Positions 45,290 to 56,199 of a DNA stretch of 64,000 nt are shown in pieces. Below the pieces are notes generated by a model. The model ran no database searches, was not told the origin of the DNA, and was given only the letters and a program-made list of their open reading frames with translations. The DNA is from Lactobacillales bacterium. Lineage in GTDB: Bacteria; Bacillota; Bacilli; Lactobacillales; Streptococcaceae. How positions within the stretch are numbered: position 1 is the stretch's first letter; each line of letters begins with the position of its first letter. The stretch lies in assembly GCA_031261705.1 (NCBI GenBank), contig JAISJD010000044.1:70069-134068 (forward strand), read 5' to 3'. The position numbers and the translations under genes were made by a program.

Positions 45290-46309
45290 ATGCCAACAAT
45301 CAAAGAGATTGCCCAAGCGACAGGGGTTAGTCCAACTACCGTTTCAAATGTGATTCATGGACGGATTTCCAAGGTTTCGCCGAAAACTTTGGAGAAGGTT
45401 CAGCGAGCGCTCAAGGAGGGAAATTATGTTTCCAATATGGGTGGGCGGCTCCTCGCCAATCATGGTTCACGAATTATCGGTGTGATTATGCAAAATGCAC
45501 GAGCACGTGAGCTACACAAGATTCAGGATCCTTGGTTTTCTGAAATTATCGGGGCGCTCGAGCAAAAAATTCGTGAGGCTGGTTATTTTATGCTACTCTA
45601 CACCTCTGAAAATTATGAGGAAAGCCTGCGCCTTGCGTCCATGTGGCGAGTAGAGGGTATTATCGCTATTGGAAATCATCCCGATGAGGTGGCGCTTTTC
45701 CAAGCGGGGACGGCAGTGCCAATCGTTTTCATTGATAGCTATGCCGACAAGACAGTGGATGTGCTGAATGTTGGACTGCAAGACTTTCAAGGTGCGTACG
45801 ACATGACAAGTTATTTAATTCAACTGGGACATCGTGACATGCTGTTTCTTGGTGCAAACAGTCAGTGGGTAGGTGTCGATAAGGAACGAAGTGAGGGCTT
45901 TCGTGCGGCTCGGACAGATGCGGGACTGGAAACGACGGAGAAGAATTTTCTACATGTTTCAGACAAGACAGAAATCCGTCATGACAGATTGAGAAAATTT
46001 GTCGAAACGAGCAAAAAATTGCCGACAGCGCTAGTTTGTTCCTCGGATTATTACGCCGTTGATACGATGAATTTGTTCTTTGAGCTAGGGTTCAGTGTAC
46101 CTCAAGATATTTCTATCACAGGCTTTGATAATAATATTTTATCCGCTCAGTCACGACCCAAGCTCACCACGGTCAATCAGGAGGTTGCGGAAAAAGCACA
46201 TCGCTCCGTGCAGCTTCTCATGTCAACGATTCAAGGGGAAGAAATCTCGGAAAAACGTGTCGTATTACCGACTCAACTTATCTTCCGTGAGAGTGTTCAA
46301 AAGGTATAA
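45290..46309 (+). CDS. LacI-family transcriptional regulator
   Basis: 339 residues: N-terminal LacI helix-turn-helix (TIKEIAQATGVSPTTVSNVI) and hinge (VSNMGGRLLANHGSRIIGVI), then a periplasmic-binding-protein-like effector domain ending DISITGFDNN and TTVNQEVAEKAHRSVQLL. CGAGGTG precedes the ATG. The effector is unknown. The nearest catabolic gene on the same strand, dexB, is 7 kb away; its promoter region has a cre-like palindrome. It is bounded by repeat H and a bidirectional terminator. Confidence 0.88.
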   Translation: MPTIKEIAQATGVSPTTVSNVIHGRISKVSPKTLEKVQRALKEGNYVSNMGGRLLANHGSRIIGVIMQNARARELHKIQDPWFSEIIGALEQKIREAGYFMLLYTSENYEESLRLASMWRVEGIIAIGNHPDEVALFQAGTAVPIVFIDSYADKTVDVLNVGLQDFQGAYDMTSYLIQLGHRDMLFLGANSQWVGVDKERSEGFRAARTDAGLETTEKNFLHVSDKTEIRHDRLRKFVETSKKLPTALVCSSDYYAVDTMNLFFELGFSVPQDISITGFDNNILSAQSRPKLTTVNQEVAEKAHRSVQLLMSTIQGEEISEKRVVLPTQLIFRESVQKV

Positions 46310-46310
46310 T

Positions 46311-46357
46311 AAAAACGATTGGCTCACATGACAACAATCATGCGAACCAATCGTTTT
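46311..46357. terminator. Bidirectional terminator
   Basis: AAAAACGATTGG plus TCACATGA pairs with TCATG...CCAATCGTTTTT; it lies between convergent genes and suits both. Confidence 0.85.
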
Positions 46358-46370
46358 TCGCCTAATAACC

Positions 46371-47876
46371 TTAAATCACACCAAAAGCCAATTCTTTAGG
46401 GATATAGACTTCATGCGAGCTACTTACATAGTCAATCAAGAGCTGTTGAATTTCCGTTGCGCCACTTTCCAGTACCTTGGCATCGGCATAATCGAGATAG
46501 TTGCCCCCGCCGAACGCACGGTAGTTATTAACCGCTACGGTAAAGGTGTCATCCTCTTTGACAGGCAGGTCGTGGAACATTAAGTCTACAATCCGATCCC
46601 CGACTGGACGAGAAATGTCCATAAGATAGCTAACACCAAGGTAAAAATCATAGTTATAATGCTCAGTTTTTGGAGATAACCAAAGCGGATTAATCACGAT
46701 TTCATTATCTTTTAGAGCAAAATATTCTGCTGATTTTTCCATGACATTCTTAAGCTGTTTTCCAGTCAACTCTAGCTTATACAGCGTATTTTCAAAAGGA
46801 TAGCTAATCAATAAATCACGGATAGAAACGTCCTGCTTGATGTCTTTTAGCACGTTAAACGAACTCACCACAGCAATATCTGCCTCTGTCTGCAATTTTT
46901 GCACATGCCCAATCAGCTCAATCCAGTCATTGCCGTGTGTTGCCAGCGCCAAATGAGTCGGCTTTGGAATTGGCTGAGCCAAATGCCCTACCGGTTGATT
47001 CAAATAGTGTTGGACTTCCTTTTCCAAGGGGTAAAACTGGTCATAGAGTGCTTGAGAATGCTTGGTTCCCGGCGTTCTTAGTTCACTTTCAATCAAGGTG
47101 ACGTGCTCATCCACCGCCACATGAATTTCAAAATAATTTTTCGCCATATTGGTCGGTTGTACGATATAAGTACCAAAGAGGTCACGTCCCGGAATGGTCG
47201 CATGTTGATGTCCTGTCAGTAACAGGTCAAAATCTAATTCTTTTGCTAATTTGTAGCCAATATTTTCAGAAGTTTTTGAGACGATTTCCTCTGTTTCAAT
47301 ATCCGCCTCAAAGCCCCCATGATACAAGCCAATCGTGAAATCAACTTGATCTTTAATTTCCACTAGGGCTTTTTTTGCTGCCTCAAAGGTGTCGGTAATT
47401 TGCAACCTATCAATGTGAACAGGTGCTTCCCAGATGTTAATATAATCCGTGGTAAAGCCGACAATGCCGACTCTCAAACCATTTTCCAAGACCTTGATTT
47501 GTGCGGGAAAGAGCTGTTTTCCGTCCTTGCTCAAGACGTTCACCGCAGTGACTTGTGCATTTAAGAGCTTTAGATTTTCCTCAAGCCGTGGGAAGCCGTA
47601 GTTAAAATCATGATTGCCGAGCGTGATAAAATCATACCCTCCCGCATTCATAGTTTCAGCGATTCCTTGGTCGACCTGTCCTTTTTTCTGGAAATAATTG
47701 ATATAAGGGGAGCCTTGAAAAATATCGCCCCCGTCAATGATTAGTGTATTTCCGTCCTTTTCAAAATTATAAATGGTATTCATGAGTCCTAATTCCTTTG
47801 GCGCATCATCGGCATAATCCGTCGGGTAAAGGTAGCCGTGTGTGTCAGAGGTATAGTAAATTTTTAGTTCTTTCAT
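46371..47876 (-). CDS. Bifunctional metallophosphatase / 5'-nucleotidase
   Basis: 501 residues, no signal peptide, so probably cytoplasmic. The N-terminal calcineurin-type phosphatase domain has the metal motifs YTSDTHGYLYP, IIDGGDIFQGS, TLGNHDFNYG, GLYHGGFE and LLTGHQHATIPG. The C-terminal 5'-nucleotidase domain has SYPFENTLYKLELTGKQLK and NNYRAFGGGNY, which forms the substrate pocket. The ATG at 47876 follows GGGAGATG. It is the last gene of the phosphonate-type transporter operon, suggesting the imported compound is a phosphate ester or nucleotide derivative. Confidence 0.87.
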   Translation of the reverse strand: MKELKIYYTSDTHGYLYPTDYADDAPKELGLMNTIYNFEKDGNTLIIDGGDIFQGSPYINYFQKKGQVDQGIAETMNAGGYDFITLGNHDFNYGFPRLEENLKLLNAQVTAVNVLSKDGKQLFPAQIKVLENGLRVGIVGFTTDYINIWEAPVHIDRLQITDTFEAAKKALVEIKDQVDFTIGLYHGGFEADIETEEIVSKTSENIGYKLAKELDFDLLLTGHQHATIPGRDLFGTYIVQPTNMAKNYFEIHVAVDEHVTLIESELRTPGTKHSQALYDQFYPLEKEVQHYLNQPVGHLAQPIPKPTHLALATHGNDWIELIGHVQKLQTEADIAVVSSFNVLKDIKQDVSIRDLLISYPFENTLYKLELTGKQLKNVMEKSAEYFALKDNEIVINPLWLSPKTEHYNYDFYLGVSYLMDISRPVGDRIVDLMFHDLPVKEDDTFTVAVNNYRAFGGGNYLDYADAKVLESGATEIQQLLIDYVSSSHEVYIPKELAFGVI

Positions 47877-47891
47877 GCGTTCATCTCCCAA

Positions 47892-48698
47892 CTATAATAA
47901 GCGATTCCGGATTTTTGAAGAAATTTCTTCGACAACAAAGATGAGAACGAAAAGTCCAATCAGAAGCGAACCCACGTCCGACCACTTATAAGCGTTCATT
48001 CCAAAGATTAATGGTGCTCCGATACCACCCGCACCCACGAGTCCTAAAATGGTCGCATCTCTTAAATTCATATCAAAGCGATACAGCAAAATAGAGAAGA
48101 AATCCGCTTTTAATTGGGGGATAATCCCAAAACGAATTTTTTGGAAAAAGGTACTTCCCGCTGCATCCATGGATTCAATAATACCGGGATCTAAGTCCTC
48201 AATGGTTTCAATAAACATTTTCGAGACCATTCCGATAGAAACTAAGCCGAGGGTCAAGACACCTGCGGAAGCTCCAGGTCCCGTCACACGAATAAACATC
48301 AACCCATAAACAAAGGGTGGCACTGTCCGAACGACCATGATGAAAAAGCGGACGACAAGAGCAATCGGTGTTGGAACGATATTGGTGGCAGATAGGAAAG
48401 AGAGCGGTACGGCAATAATGGAGCCTACTAACGTGCCTAAAATGGCAATCGCAATCGTTTCTAATAATAAGTAAGGGACACCAGCGCTTGATAAATCAAA
48501 TAAGAAGGTCAAGTTCGGGTGAAAAATTCCTTTAAAAATGTTTTTTGCAATTTTCACGCCCTCTGCAGAGAGTGGACGAATTTGAATCACTGAGGTTGAC
48601 CATAAAAATAAGCCAATCAGAATGACGACAATTGCTAAGTAATAAAGCGTATGCTTGGACTCTTTTCTGAGTTCCGCTTGTATAACAGATTCTTTCAT
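47892..48698 (-). CDS. phnE: Phosphonate-type ABC transporter permease (PhnE-like, second)
   Basis: 268 residues with six hydrophobic helices and the BPD permease motif (ESMDAAGSTFFQKIRFGIIP, the EAA loop; then DATILGLVGAGGIGAPLIF). It belongs to the PhnE subfamily. It pairs with the permease encoded just upstream, with which it shares fold but limited sequence identity, so the channel is probably a heterodimer. It lies 13 bases from that gene and 15 bases from the nucleotidase. Confidence 0.88.
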   Translation of the reverse strand: MKESVIQAELRKESKHTLYYLAIVVILIGLFLWSTSVIQIRPLSAEGVKIAKNIFKGIFHPNLTFLFDLSSAGVPYLLLETIAIAILGTLVGSIIAVPLSFLSATNIVPTPIALVVRFFIMVVRTVPPFVYGLMFIRVTGPGASAGVLTLGLVSIGMVSKMFIETIEDLDPGIIESMDAAGSTFFQKIRFGIIPQLKADFFSILLYRFDMNLRDATILGLVGAGGIGAPLIFGMNAYKWSDVGSLLIGLFVLIFVVEEISSKIRNRLL

Positions 48699-48711
48699 AA
48701 TTTCTCCTCTT

Positions 48712-49536
48712 TTACGCTAATTTCTTTCTCACAAATTGACTGATACTTTCAATGATAATGACGGCGACAAGGAGCGTCACTAGAATCATTCCCACGTTTT
48801 GATATTCACGCCAACCGATTTTTTCGTTTAAGATAACCCCAATACCACCTGCACCGACATATCCTAAAATAGCGGCGTAGCGGACATTTCCCTCGAAGTT
48901 AAAAAGCGAGGTAGAGATGTAGATTGGAAGAAGCTGAGGAATCACAGAAACGGCGAATGCCTTACTTCTTGAGCCACCCATACTTTCAATCACTTCAAAA
49001 ACGCCCATATCTACGGTTTCAATTTGTTCAAATAATTGTTTCCCAACGTAACTAAAAGAGAAAATAAAAATGGCTACTGTCCCCGCAAACGTTCCTAAGC
49101 CCCAGATATACGTTGCAATAAGGGCAGTGACAAGTGTTGGTAACGTACGAAGAACGGTAAACATAAAGCGTACCACTTGGTTAATCAGCCGATTTCTCAC
49201 GATATTGTTTGCCGCTAAAATCGCAAAGGGTACCGCAAGCAAACTACCCAATAAAGAACCGATAAAGCTCATTTTAATCGTATCCATCAATGGTTTAATA
49301 ATCGAATGAAGATAAGCAAAATTGGGTGGAAACATGGAAAAGAGAATCTTCCAAAATTGTTTGCCGTTTCTTACCAGCTTTGAGAAATCAAATTGTGTAA
49401 AATACAAAGAAAACACGAGCAGGGCAACAAAAACCAAGAGATAAAGAGGAGTTCTCGAGCGTTTTTCCTCGACGACCTCATCGTTTGCTAAGACGAGCTT
49501 CTTTGGTTTAAAAATTTTATCGTAAATGGTCATCAT
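48712..49536 (-). CDS. phnE: Phosphonate-type ABC transporter permease (PhnE-like, first)
   Basis: 274 residues: a longer cytoplasmic head (IYDKIFKPKKLVLANDEVVE), six hydrophobic helices, the EAA loop (ESMGGSRSKAFAVSVIPQLL) and YAAILGYVGAGGIGVILNEK near the end. Its start overlaps the phnC stop by 4 bases, so translation is probably coupled to the ATPase. Confidence 0.88.
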   Translation of the reverse strand: MMTIYDKIFKPKKLVLANDEVVEEKRSRTPLYLLVFVALLVFSLYFTQFDFSKLVRNGKQFWKILFSMFPPNFAYLHSIIKPLMDTIKMSFIGSLLGSLLAVPFAILAANNIVRNRLINQVVRFMFTVLRTLPTLVTALIATYIWGLGTFAGTVAIFIFSFSYVGKQLFEQIETVDMGVFEVIESMGGSRSKAFAVSVIPQLLPIYISTSLFNFEGNVRYAAILGYVGAGGIGVILNEKIGWREYQNVGMILVTLLVAVIIIESISQFVRKKLA

Positions 49537-50282
49537 AAGGAAGCGTCCTCTTTTCTATAAACCTCGTCTAGGACCTCTTGTGTCACGTCACTAGCGGGGC
49601 CGTCAAAAACAATCCGTCCTTTTTTAATTGCTACAATTCGTGAAGCATATTCTAGCGCCAGCTCGACATGATGAATATTAATCAAGACGGTTTTATTCAA
49701 TTCCTCGTTGATATGCTTGAAATCGTCCATGACTTCCTTAGCGGTCACAGGGTCTAGTGCGGAAACGGGTTCGTCTGCCAGCAAAATTTGTGGGTCTTGT
49801 GCCAATGTTCGAGCGAGAGAAACCCGTTGCTGTTGCCCACCAGAAAGCTGATCCGTCCGAATGAACGCCTTATCTAAGATTCCCACACGGTCGAGCGATT
49901 CTAAGGCTTTTACCTTATCCGCTTCGGAAAAAAGACCAAAAAGTACCTTGATAAAGGGCATATCAGGAACGCGTGCCGTCAAGACATTTCTCAAGACAGT
50001 GATACGAGGAACGAGATTATAGGATTGGAAAATCATGCCCACGGAACGGCGGAATTTTCGCAAGCTTTTTCTTTTTAAGGTCGAAACTTCGACACCGTTG
50101 ACCACAAGCGAACCCTCAGTGATGTCATTTAGGCGGTTAATCGTGCGAATCAAGGTGGACTTCCCAGCCCCACTCGTCCCGATAATCGCGACAAACTCCC
50201 CCTGCGCAATCTCCAAGTTGATGTGGTCTAATCCAAGCGTTCCATTTGGATAAACTTTGGATACATTTTCAAATTTAATCAT
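49533..50282 (-). CDS. phnC: Phosphonate-type ABC transporter ATPase (PhnC-like)
   Basis: 249 residues: Walker A GTSGAGKST, Q-loop FQSYNLVPR, signature LSGGQQQRVSLAR, Walker B ILLADEPVSALDP and the switch His in NIHHVELALEY. The spacing and the IRTINRLNDITEG segment are typical of PhnC. It powers uptake with the two PhnE-type permeases and the PhnD-like binding lipoprotein. A stem-loop separates it from phnD. Confidence 0.92.
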   Translation of the reverse strand: MIKFENVSKVYPNGTLGLDHINLEIAQGEFVAIIGTSGAGKSTLIRTINRLNDITEGSLVVNGVEVSTLKRKSLRKFRRSVGMIFQSYNLVPRITVLRNVLTARVPDMPFIKVLFGLFSEADKVKALESLDRVGILDKAFIRTDQLSGGQQQRVSLARTLAQDPQILLADEPVSALDPVTAKEVMDDFKHINEELNKTVLINIHHVELALEYASRIVAIKKGRIVFDGPASDVTQEVLDEVYRKEDASL

Positions 50283-50334
50283 GTGTTAATCTCTTTTCTA
50301 AACTATTTTTTCATTTCTCTAAAGACATAGAAGG

Positions 50335-50360
50335 GGCTGGAAGGATGTGTCCTCCCAACC
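50335..50360 (-). terminator. Intercistronic hairpin between phnD and phnC
   Basis: GGCTGGAAGGA pairs with TCCTCCCAACC around TGTG, with no T-run afterwards. It probably protects the abundant phnD message or partly attenuates downstream genes. Confidence 0.55.
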
Positions 50361-50386
50361 CAACGTTATTTTAATGCGCAATTATT

Positions 50387-51448
50387 TTATTTACCCGTTG
50401 CTTTTTTAATCAATTCTTGTGCTTTAATTTCAGACTTGTAATCGGCATTTGTAGCTTTCTTGTAGCCTTCATGAGAGTAGATGTCGATAACTTTCTTTCC
50501 TTCGTCTGTTTTCGCCATGTTGATTAAGGCGTTTTGTAAGGCTGTTTTGAATTTATCGTCAATGTTATCAGAGTTTTTAGAAACTAAAATCGCATCATTG
50601 TAAATTGGAGGAGTTACCCCGATAACATTTGTTTCCGTCCAGATGTCAGATTTTGAGTATTCTGTTTTCCAAGCTTCCGCAAAGTCACGACGAGCATCGG
50701 CATAAACTGGCAAGACATCAATTTGTCCAGAAGCTAAACGAGCAAAGCCTGAACCGTAAGAATCCATTTGCACGGTTGATTTCAATTCAGAAATCGTGTG
50801 TTTATAATTATCGTCTAACCAAAGTGATGGGTAGATGTAGCCAGCAGATGAGGTAGTAGAAGAAAGTCCCCAATTGGCACCGTCTAAGTCATCCCAAGTT
50901 AATTTTTCGCCTTTATTGACTTTTTCAGCCAAAGCTTTCCCTTTTTCAGAAGGGCCAGCGATGATTAATGAGCGGTAAGAGGTCGCTTGTTTATCGGTTG
51001 GTTCAGTTGGTTTGCCGTCATTCCATTTGGCAGGATCGTCACTATCTTTATTTAGTCCGGCACGTGTCGCAGTCAAGATGACATCTGTATCGTCTTTATA
51101 TAAAGCGTATGTTCCACCGGGGACACCGAAACCAATATCTGCAGTACCAGAGGCAAGTGCTTCGCCGACTGCTTCATAGTTTGTTCCAACGGTGATTTTT
51201 ACGTTGTCTACGTCATAGCCTTCCTTCTTGATTTCTTCTTTTAGCAAATTACTTAAAGGTTTTGTTGCTGTTACGATGTCATCAGGATTTTTTGATGGCA
51301 CAAACATTACGTTTAGTTCCTTAATTGCTTTGTTTCCATCTGCTGACTCCTCTTTCTTTGAAGATGAAGAACAAGCAGAGAGTAGCAACATTGCACTTGC
51401 AGCCACGCCTAAAGTTACCATGACTTTTCCTAATTTTTTCTTGAACAT
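50387..51448 (-). CDS. phnD: Phosphonate-type ABC transporter substrate-binding lipoprotein (PhnD-like)
   Basis: 353 residues with a lipoprotein signal, lipobox LLSACSSSS (Cys26). The PhnD/Cypl-type binding fold has LNVMFVPSKNPDDIVTATKP, then DIGFGVPGGTYALY, GLSSTTSSAGYIYPSLW and QIDVLPVYADARRDF. PhnD relatives bind phosphonates, phosphite or phosphate esters; the Ser/Thr-rich STTSSAGY loop is the anion site. Ligand specificity cannot be read. It follows the secreted protein gene by 24 bases. Confidence 0.9.
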   Translation of the reverse strand: MFKKKLGKVMVTLGVAASAMLLLSACSSSSKKEESADGNKAIKELNVMFVPSKNPDDIVTATKPLSNLLKEEIKKEGYDVDNVKITVGTNYEAVGEALASGTADIGFGVPGGTYALYKDDTDVILTATRAGLNKDSDDPAKWNDGKPTEPTDKQATSYRSLIIAGPSEKGKALAEKVNKGEKLTWDDLDGANWGLSSTTSSAGYIYPSLWLDDNYKHTISELKSTVQMDSYGSGFARLASGQIDVLPVYADARRDFAEAWKTEYSKSDIWTETNVIGVTPPIYNDAILVSKNSDNIDDKFKTALQNALINMAKTDEGKKVIDIYSHEGYKKATNADYKSEIKAQELIKKATGK

Positions 51449-51472
51449 CTTTTTTCTCCTCCTAATGAACCT

Positions 51473-53092
51473 TTAGTTTTTTCTCATTCCTACTGGTGAT
51501 GTGTTGCCAGTAGAAAAGGTATATAATAAAGTATTTTCTGCTTCTAAGTGAATAGAAGTAGTTAATACGTTATTCTTATTTTTCCTTAAGCGGATATTAT
51601 ATGTTCCTTTTTCTCCCACCTTGAAGAAAACTTCTTGAGTGGCATGCCCATTTGCGTCTGTCGTTACTGAAAATTTATCAGAATATCCTAAGGTTTGTTT
51701 CCAAGGTTGATTGCCAATCTTTGTTTGTGCCACTTGTGCTCCTTGATTAAAACCATTTTGGTCAATCGTTGTATAAATACCGAAATCGAGGGCATCAATG
51801 GCCGTGTTCGGTTCTAATCCGTCTAGTGTAATGACCGCTCTATTTTCTCTTTTTTCATAAAGTGTCGAATCAAAAGAGAAGGTATATTGTGGCGTTGGTT
51901 TAGGCATGGACATTGAACCATAACTTCCACCAGCAAAGGTTGATGAATCATACCATTTATATTTGACTTGAGGCATTGCCCAGGGTTCTTGCTGAGGCTC
52001 CGTACTATTTTCAGGTGTTTCAAAATCTAGTAATGGGGTCTCTTCAGATAATGGGACACCTAGCTCTTCAAAATTCGTATAAGATTCATCTGTTCCTAGC
52101 CAATTCATTAGTTGAGCTAGAAGTGTTGCGTCGTCTTGTTCTTTATATCCGTCATAAGTTTTCTTAGTGCCGCCTGTTTCTTCGTTTTTGTATTTAGGTG
52201 ACGCATCCTCGATTAGAGAAGAGTCTCCTAAAAATGCCGCTTTTCCAGCACCACGTTTACTAATCGCAATGTAAGGACCTTCGTCAATTCCACCACCGTT
52301 ATAAACACCTTGGTCTACGGCACTACTCCATTTATTTGCGCTACTTAGCCCATCTGGAAGATAGACAAGTCCATGTGCTACCTTTGAGTCAGTAATGGCA
52401 AGTGTTGCTCCGGCGTGTAAAGCGACTGAGCGAACATTACTTAAAATACCCAGTGAGTGGTCAATAATCATATTGCCAGCATTTTCAATGTTATCAATGG
52501 CATTGCTACGAAAACGCACGCCAAAGGTTTCACTGAGCCAGTCACTACTCGTTACCCCAGTCATTGCTGTGGAATTTTTTTCATCCATAGACATACCCTT
52601 TGTAATATCTTCATAGGCACCTCTACGATAACCATTAAAAATTTCTCCAGAATCTAAACGATTTTTGTTACGGTCTGCGTTGTAGTGATCTGCAACGTAA
52701 AATACTGCTCCGCCATTTGCCACATAGTCTGCAATCGTTTGTTGCTCACTTTGTTTGAATGGAATATTTGCCTCTGGGATAACAAAAACATCATAGGAAT
52801 TGATATCTGCTAAGTTAATGGGGGTTGTTTTTCTAAGCTCTGTTACGTAATACCCCTCACTTCCTAAAGCATTTGCAAAGTCAGAAAACCCACCGTCAAT
52901 GACCCAATCTGCTGCGCCAGCTGTCTGCCCATGCGTATTATCAAATAATATCTTCTTCCCGTTTGGTTTTTCGGGTTGAATAATTGCTGGGGCATCTGCG
53001 GCACTTTCTGCCTTCACTTGTGGAACAACCACCGTAAAACTTGCTGCAAGAGCGAGTGCAAAGATTGTGGTTTTCCATGGAACCCTTTTCAT
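51473..53092 (-). CDS. Large secreted protein with a glutamine-amidotransferase-like domain
   Basis: 539 residues. Signal peptide MKRVPWKTTIFALALAASFT is cut near VKA-ES. The Rossmann-like domain (about 40-330) reads KKILFDNTHGQTAGAADWVI, SYDVFVIPEANIPF, IADYVANGGAVFYVADHYNA and GAGKAAFLGDSSLIED, as in DUF4350/ThuA-like or nuclease-associated secreted proteins. The C-terminal 150 residues look beta-rich. AAGGAGTG selects the ATG at 53092. As first gene of the PhnDCEE-nucleotidase operon it may bind or release the nucleotide-like compound imported; that is inference. Confidence 0.7.
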   Translation of the reverse strand: MKRVPWKTTIFALALAASFTVVVPQVKAESAADAPAIIQPEKPNGKKILFDNTHGQTAGAADWVIDGGFSDFANALGSEGYYVTELRKTTPINLADINSYDVFVIPEANIPFKQSEQQTIADYVANGGAVFYVADHYNADRNKNRLDSGEIFNGYRRGAYEDITKGMSMDEKNSTAMTGVTSSDWLSETFGVRFRSNAIDNIENAGNMIIDHSLGILSNVRSVALHAGATLAITDSKVAHGLVYLPDGLSSANKWSSAVDQGVYNGGGIDEGPYIAISKRGAGKAAFLGDSSLIEDASPKYKNEETGGTKKTYDGYKEQDDATLLAQLMNWLGTDESYTNFEELGVPLSEETPLLDFETPENSTEPQQEPWAMPQVKYKWYDSSTFAGGSYGSMSMPKPTPQYTFSFDSTLYEKRENRAVITLDGLEPNTAIDALDFGIYTTIDQNGFNQGAQVAQTKIGNQPWKQTLGYSDKFSVTTDANGHATQEVFFKVGEKGTYNIRLRKNKNNVLTTSIHLEAENTLLYTFSTGNTSPVGMRKN

Positions 53093-53278
53093 AAAGCGAC
53101 ACTCCTTACTTTTCAATTTAGGACGAATAAAAGTTGAACTCCTCAACACTACTATTGTACTAGATGTGTAGGACGATTTATATTTCCTTTATGTAAAATT
53201 TGAGTAAATTTTTGGCTTTTAGAATAAGTTTTCTCTCATAATTTTCTCACTATTTTGAAATCATTTTTAAAATAGCAG

Positions 53279-53293
53279 AGGAAAACGCTTGCG
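53279..53293 (+). promoter_or_regulatory. cre-like palindrome upstream of dexB
   Basis: AGGAAAACGCTTGCG matches 13 of 15 positions of the alternative consensus WTGNAANCGNWNNCW, about 76 bases before dexB. It may bind CcpA or a LacI-type sugar regulator. Confidence 0.4.
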
Positions 53294-53308
53294 TTGGAGG
53301 TTCATTGA

Positions 53309-55003
<1,695 letters not shown>

Positions 55004-55088
55004 TTTCTGTTAAGGTTCAATTAAGAAATTCATGGTAAATTCTATGTATACCAACCAACTTAATTTTTTTCGTTTCAAAACTCCTTGT

Positions 55089-55130
55089 AAAGCACGCATG
55101 AAGATTTTTCTTTGTGGGTGCTTTCTTTTT
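55089..55130 (+). terminator. Terminator of dexB
   Basis: AAAGCACGCATGAAGA pairs imperfectly with TCTTTGTGGGTGCTTT, followed by CTTTTT. Confidence 0.65.
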
Positions 55131-55213
55131 GTGATTTATTAATATTTGAAAACTGTTATAATTATAATCGAAAATAAATGTTATTATTTTGAGGTATTAC
55201 AAGGTGGAAAGAA

Positions 55214-55330
55214 ATGAAAACACGTTTTTGTGAGATTTGTGGGGCTAAGTTGGAGCCATTGACCGATGATATGGATATGGAAATGGGGATTGGGCTTAAT
55301 AGAAGAATAATTTCCAAGGGATTGGTTTGA
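55214..55330 (+). pseudogene. Truncated zinc-ribbon protein
   Basis: 38 codons starting MKTRFCEICGAKLEPLTDD with GGTGGAAAG upstream. CxxCGxxL is the first half of a zinc ribbon seen at the N-terminus of many Firmicutes membrane proteins, but the frame ends after KGLV and no second ribbon half or membrane domain follows. It is probably the 5' stub of a deleted gene; the hairpin repeat at 55356 follows at once. Confidence 0.45.
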
Positions 55331-55355
55331 GAATTATTTTAAAAAATAGATGAAA

Positions 55356-55412
55356 ATATAGCTTTTGACCTCTTAAAAACATTGATTTAGCAATGATTCT
55401 AAGAGGTCTTAA
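55356..55412 (+). repeat. Conserved two-step hairpin element, copy 2
   Basis: GACCTCTTAAAA at 55367 pairs with TTCTAAGAGGTC ending at 55408 (one mismatch next to the loop), and inner CATTG pairs with CAATG. It is homologous to 7206-7264, with a T-A pair where copy 1 has A-T. No long T-run follows this copy. Confidence 0.6.
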
Positions 55413-55423
55413 TAATTTTCATA

Positions 55424-55741
55424 TTAGGAATTAGCGACTATCCATTCACCAATCCAGCGCTTTGTTGAATAATTGTATTGTCTTTTATATAGACAACCAT
55501 TCCATGTTTTATATTTCCACCCTATGACATACGAGCGAACATCAATAGAATACGAAAGAGAATCAATTTCCATACCGTTTACACTATCAGCAAAAGCAAC
55601 GGATGAAGAAAAAAGTATGGCAAGAATCAACAAGTTAAAAATTTTATTTTTATTGAATCTTTTAATAGAAAAATATAAAAATAAAAATGTAACTGTACTA
55701 ATCATCATTCTGGTAAAAATTGAAAAAAAAGAAAGATGCAT
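55424..55741 (-). CDS. Small membrane or exported protein, unknown function
   Basis: 105 residues. Two hydrophobic segments (about 10-27 and 35-50), the second followed by AFADS, a plausible signal-peptidase site. The remaining 53 residues are Tyr/Trp/Lys-rich: YVIGWKYKTWNGCLYKRQYN, then RWIGEWIVANS. Similar 'KYK-x-NG-x-LYKR-x-YN-x-W' tails occur in small exported Firmicutes proteins. It lies 12 bases after the BlaI-type repressor on the same strand and is probably its target. Confidence 0.55.
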   Translation of the reverse strand: MHLSFFSIFTRMMISTVTFLFLYFSIKRFNKNKIFNLLILAILFSSSVAFADSVNGMEIDSLSYSIDVRSYVIGWKYKTWNGCLYKRQYNYSTKRWIGEWIVANS

Positions 55742-55753
55742 TTCAAACTACCC

Positions 55754-56125
55754 CTATAAATTTTTTCTTTTATTTTTAAGTATTTCCTCAATCTTATCTA
55801 ATTCAGAACCTAAGTTTTCTTTTGATTGTTGTCCAAGAAAAAGAGATAATAATTTAGAAAATTTTAAATTTTGATATTGACTTAAGACAAAACTTTCTCG
55901 GCTGGTACAAGTGGTGTAAGCTCTTGTTAAAACAGTTCCGCTATAAATAATATCGTCCACTTTAATGAGTTCTTTCTTCATCAATTTTTTTAGTGTTGAC
56001 TGAATAGTGCTAATGACTAAATGAGGTTCTTCTTCAGAGATTTGTTTTGCGGTCAATGCTTTATCTGAGCGCCAAAGAATCTCTAAAACCTCTAGTTCTC
56101 TATCACTAATTTTTACTTTATTCAT
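55754..56125 (-). CDS. BlaI/MecI/CopY-family transcriptional repressor
   Basis: 123 residues: a winged helix with ISDRELEVLEILWRSDKALT, then QISEEEPHLVISTIQSTLKK and LMKKELI, and a C-terminal dimerisation helix region. GGGAGAGGAC precedes the ATG. It lacks a CopY CxCxxxxCxC metal tail, so it is not a copper sensor. No BlaR-type sensor is adjacent. It probably regulates the small exported protein downstream and perhaps the divergent ABC region. Confidence 0.82.
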   Translation of the reverse strand: MNKVKISDRELEVLEILWRSDKALTAKQISEEEPHLVISTIQSTLKKLMKKELIKVDDIIYSGTVLTRAYTTCTSRESFVLSQYQNLKFSKLLSLFLGQQSKENLGSELDKIEEILKNKRKNL

Positions 56126-56199
56126 TTTTTGTCCGTCCTCTCCCTACAGAGCTATGTGACTATGAAAAAACCTATCTTTTTTTCGTTTCTATGTAGCCA

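Noticed and set aside
55473..55874. 133-codon plus-strand frame
   Set aside because: It overlaps two minus-strand genes, lacks a ribosome site and shows no protein-like pattern.
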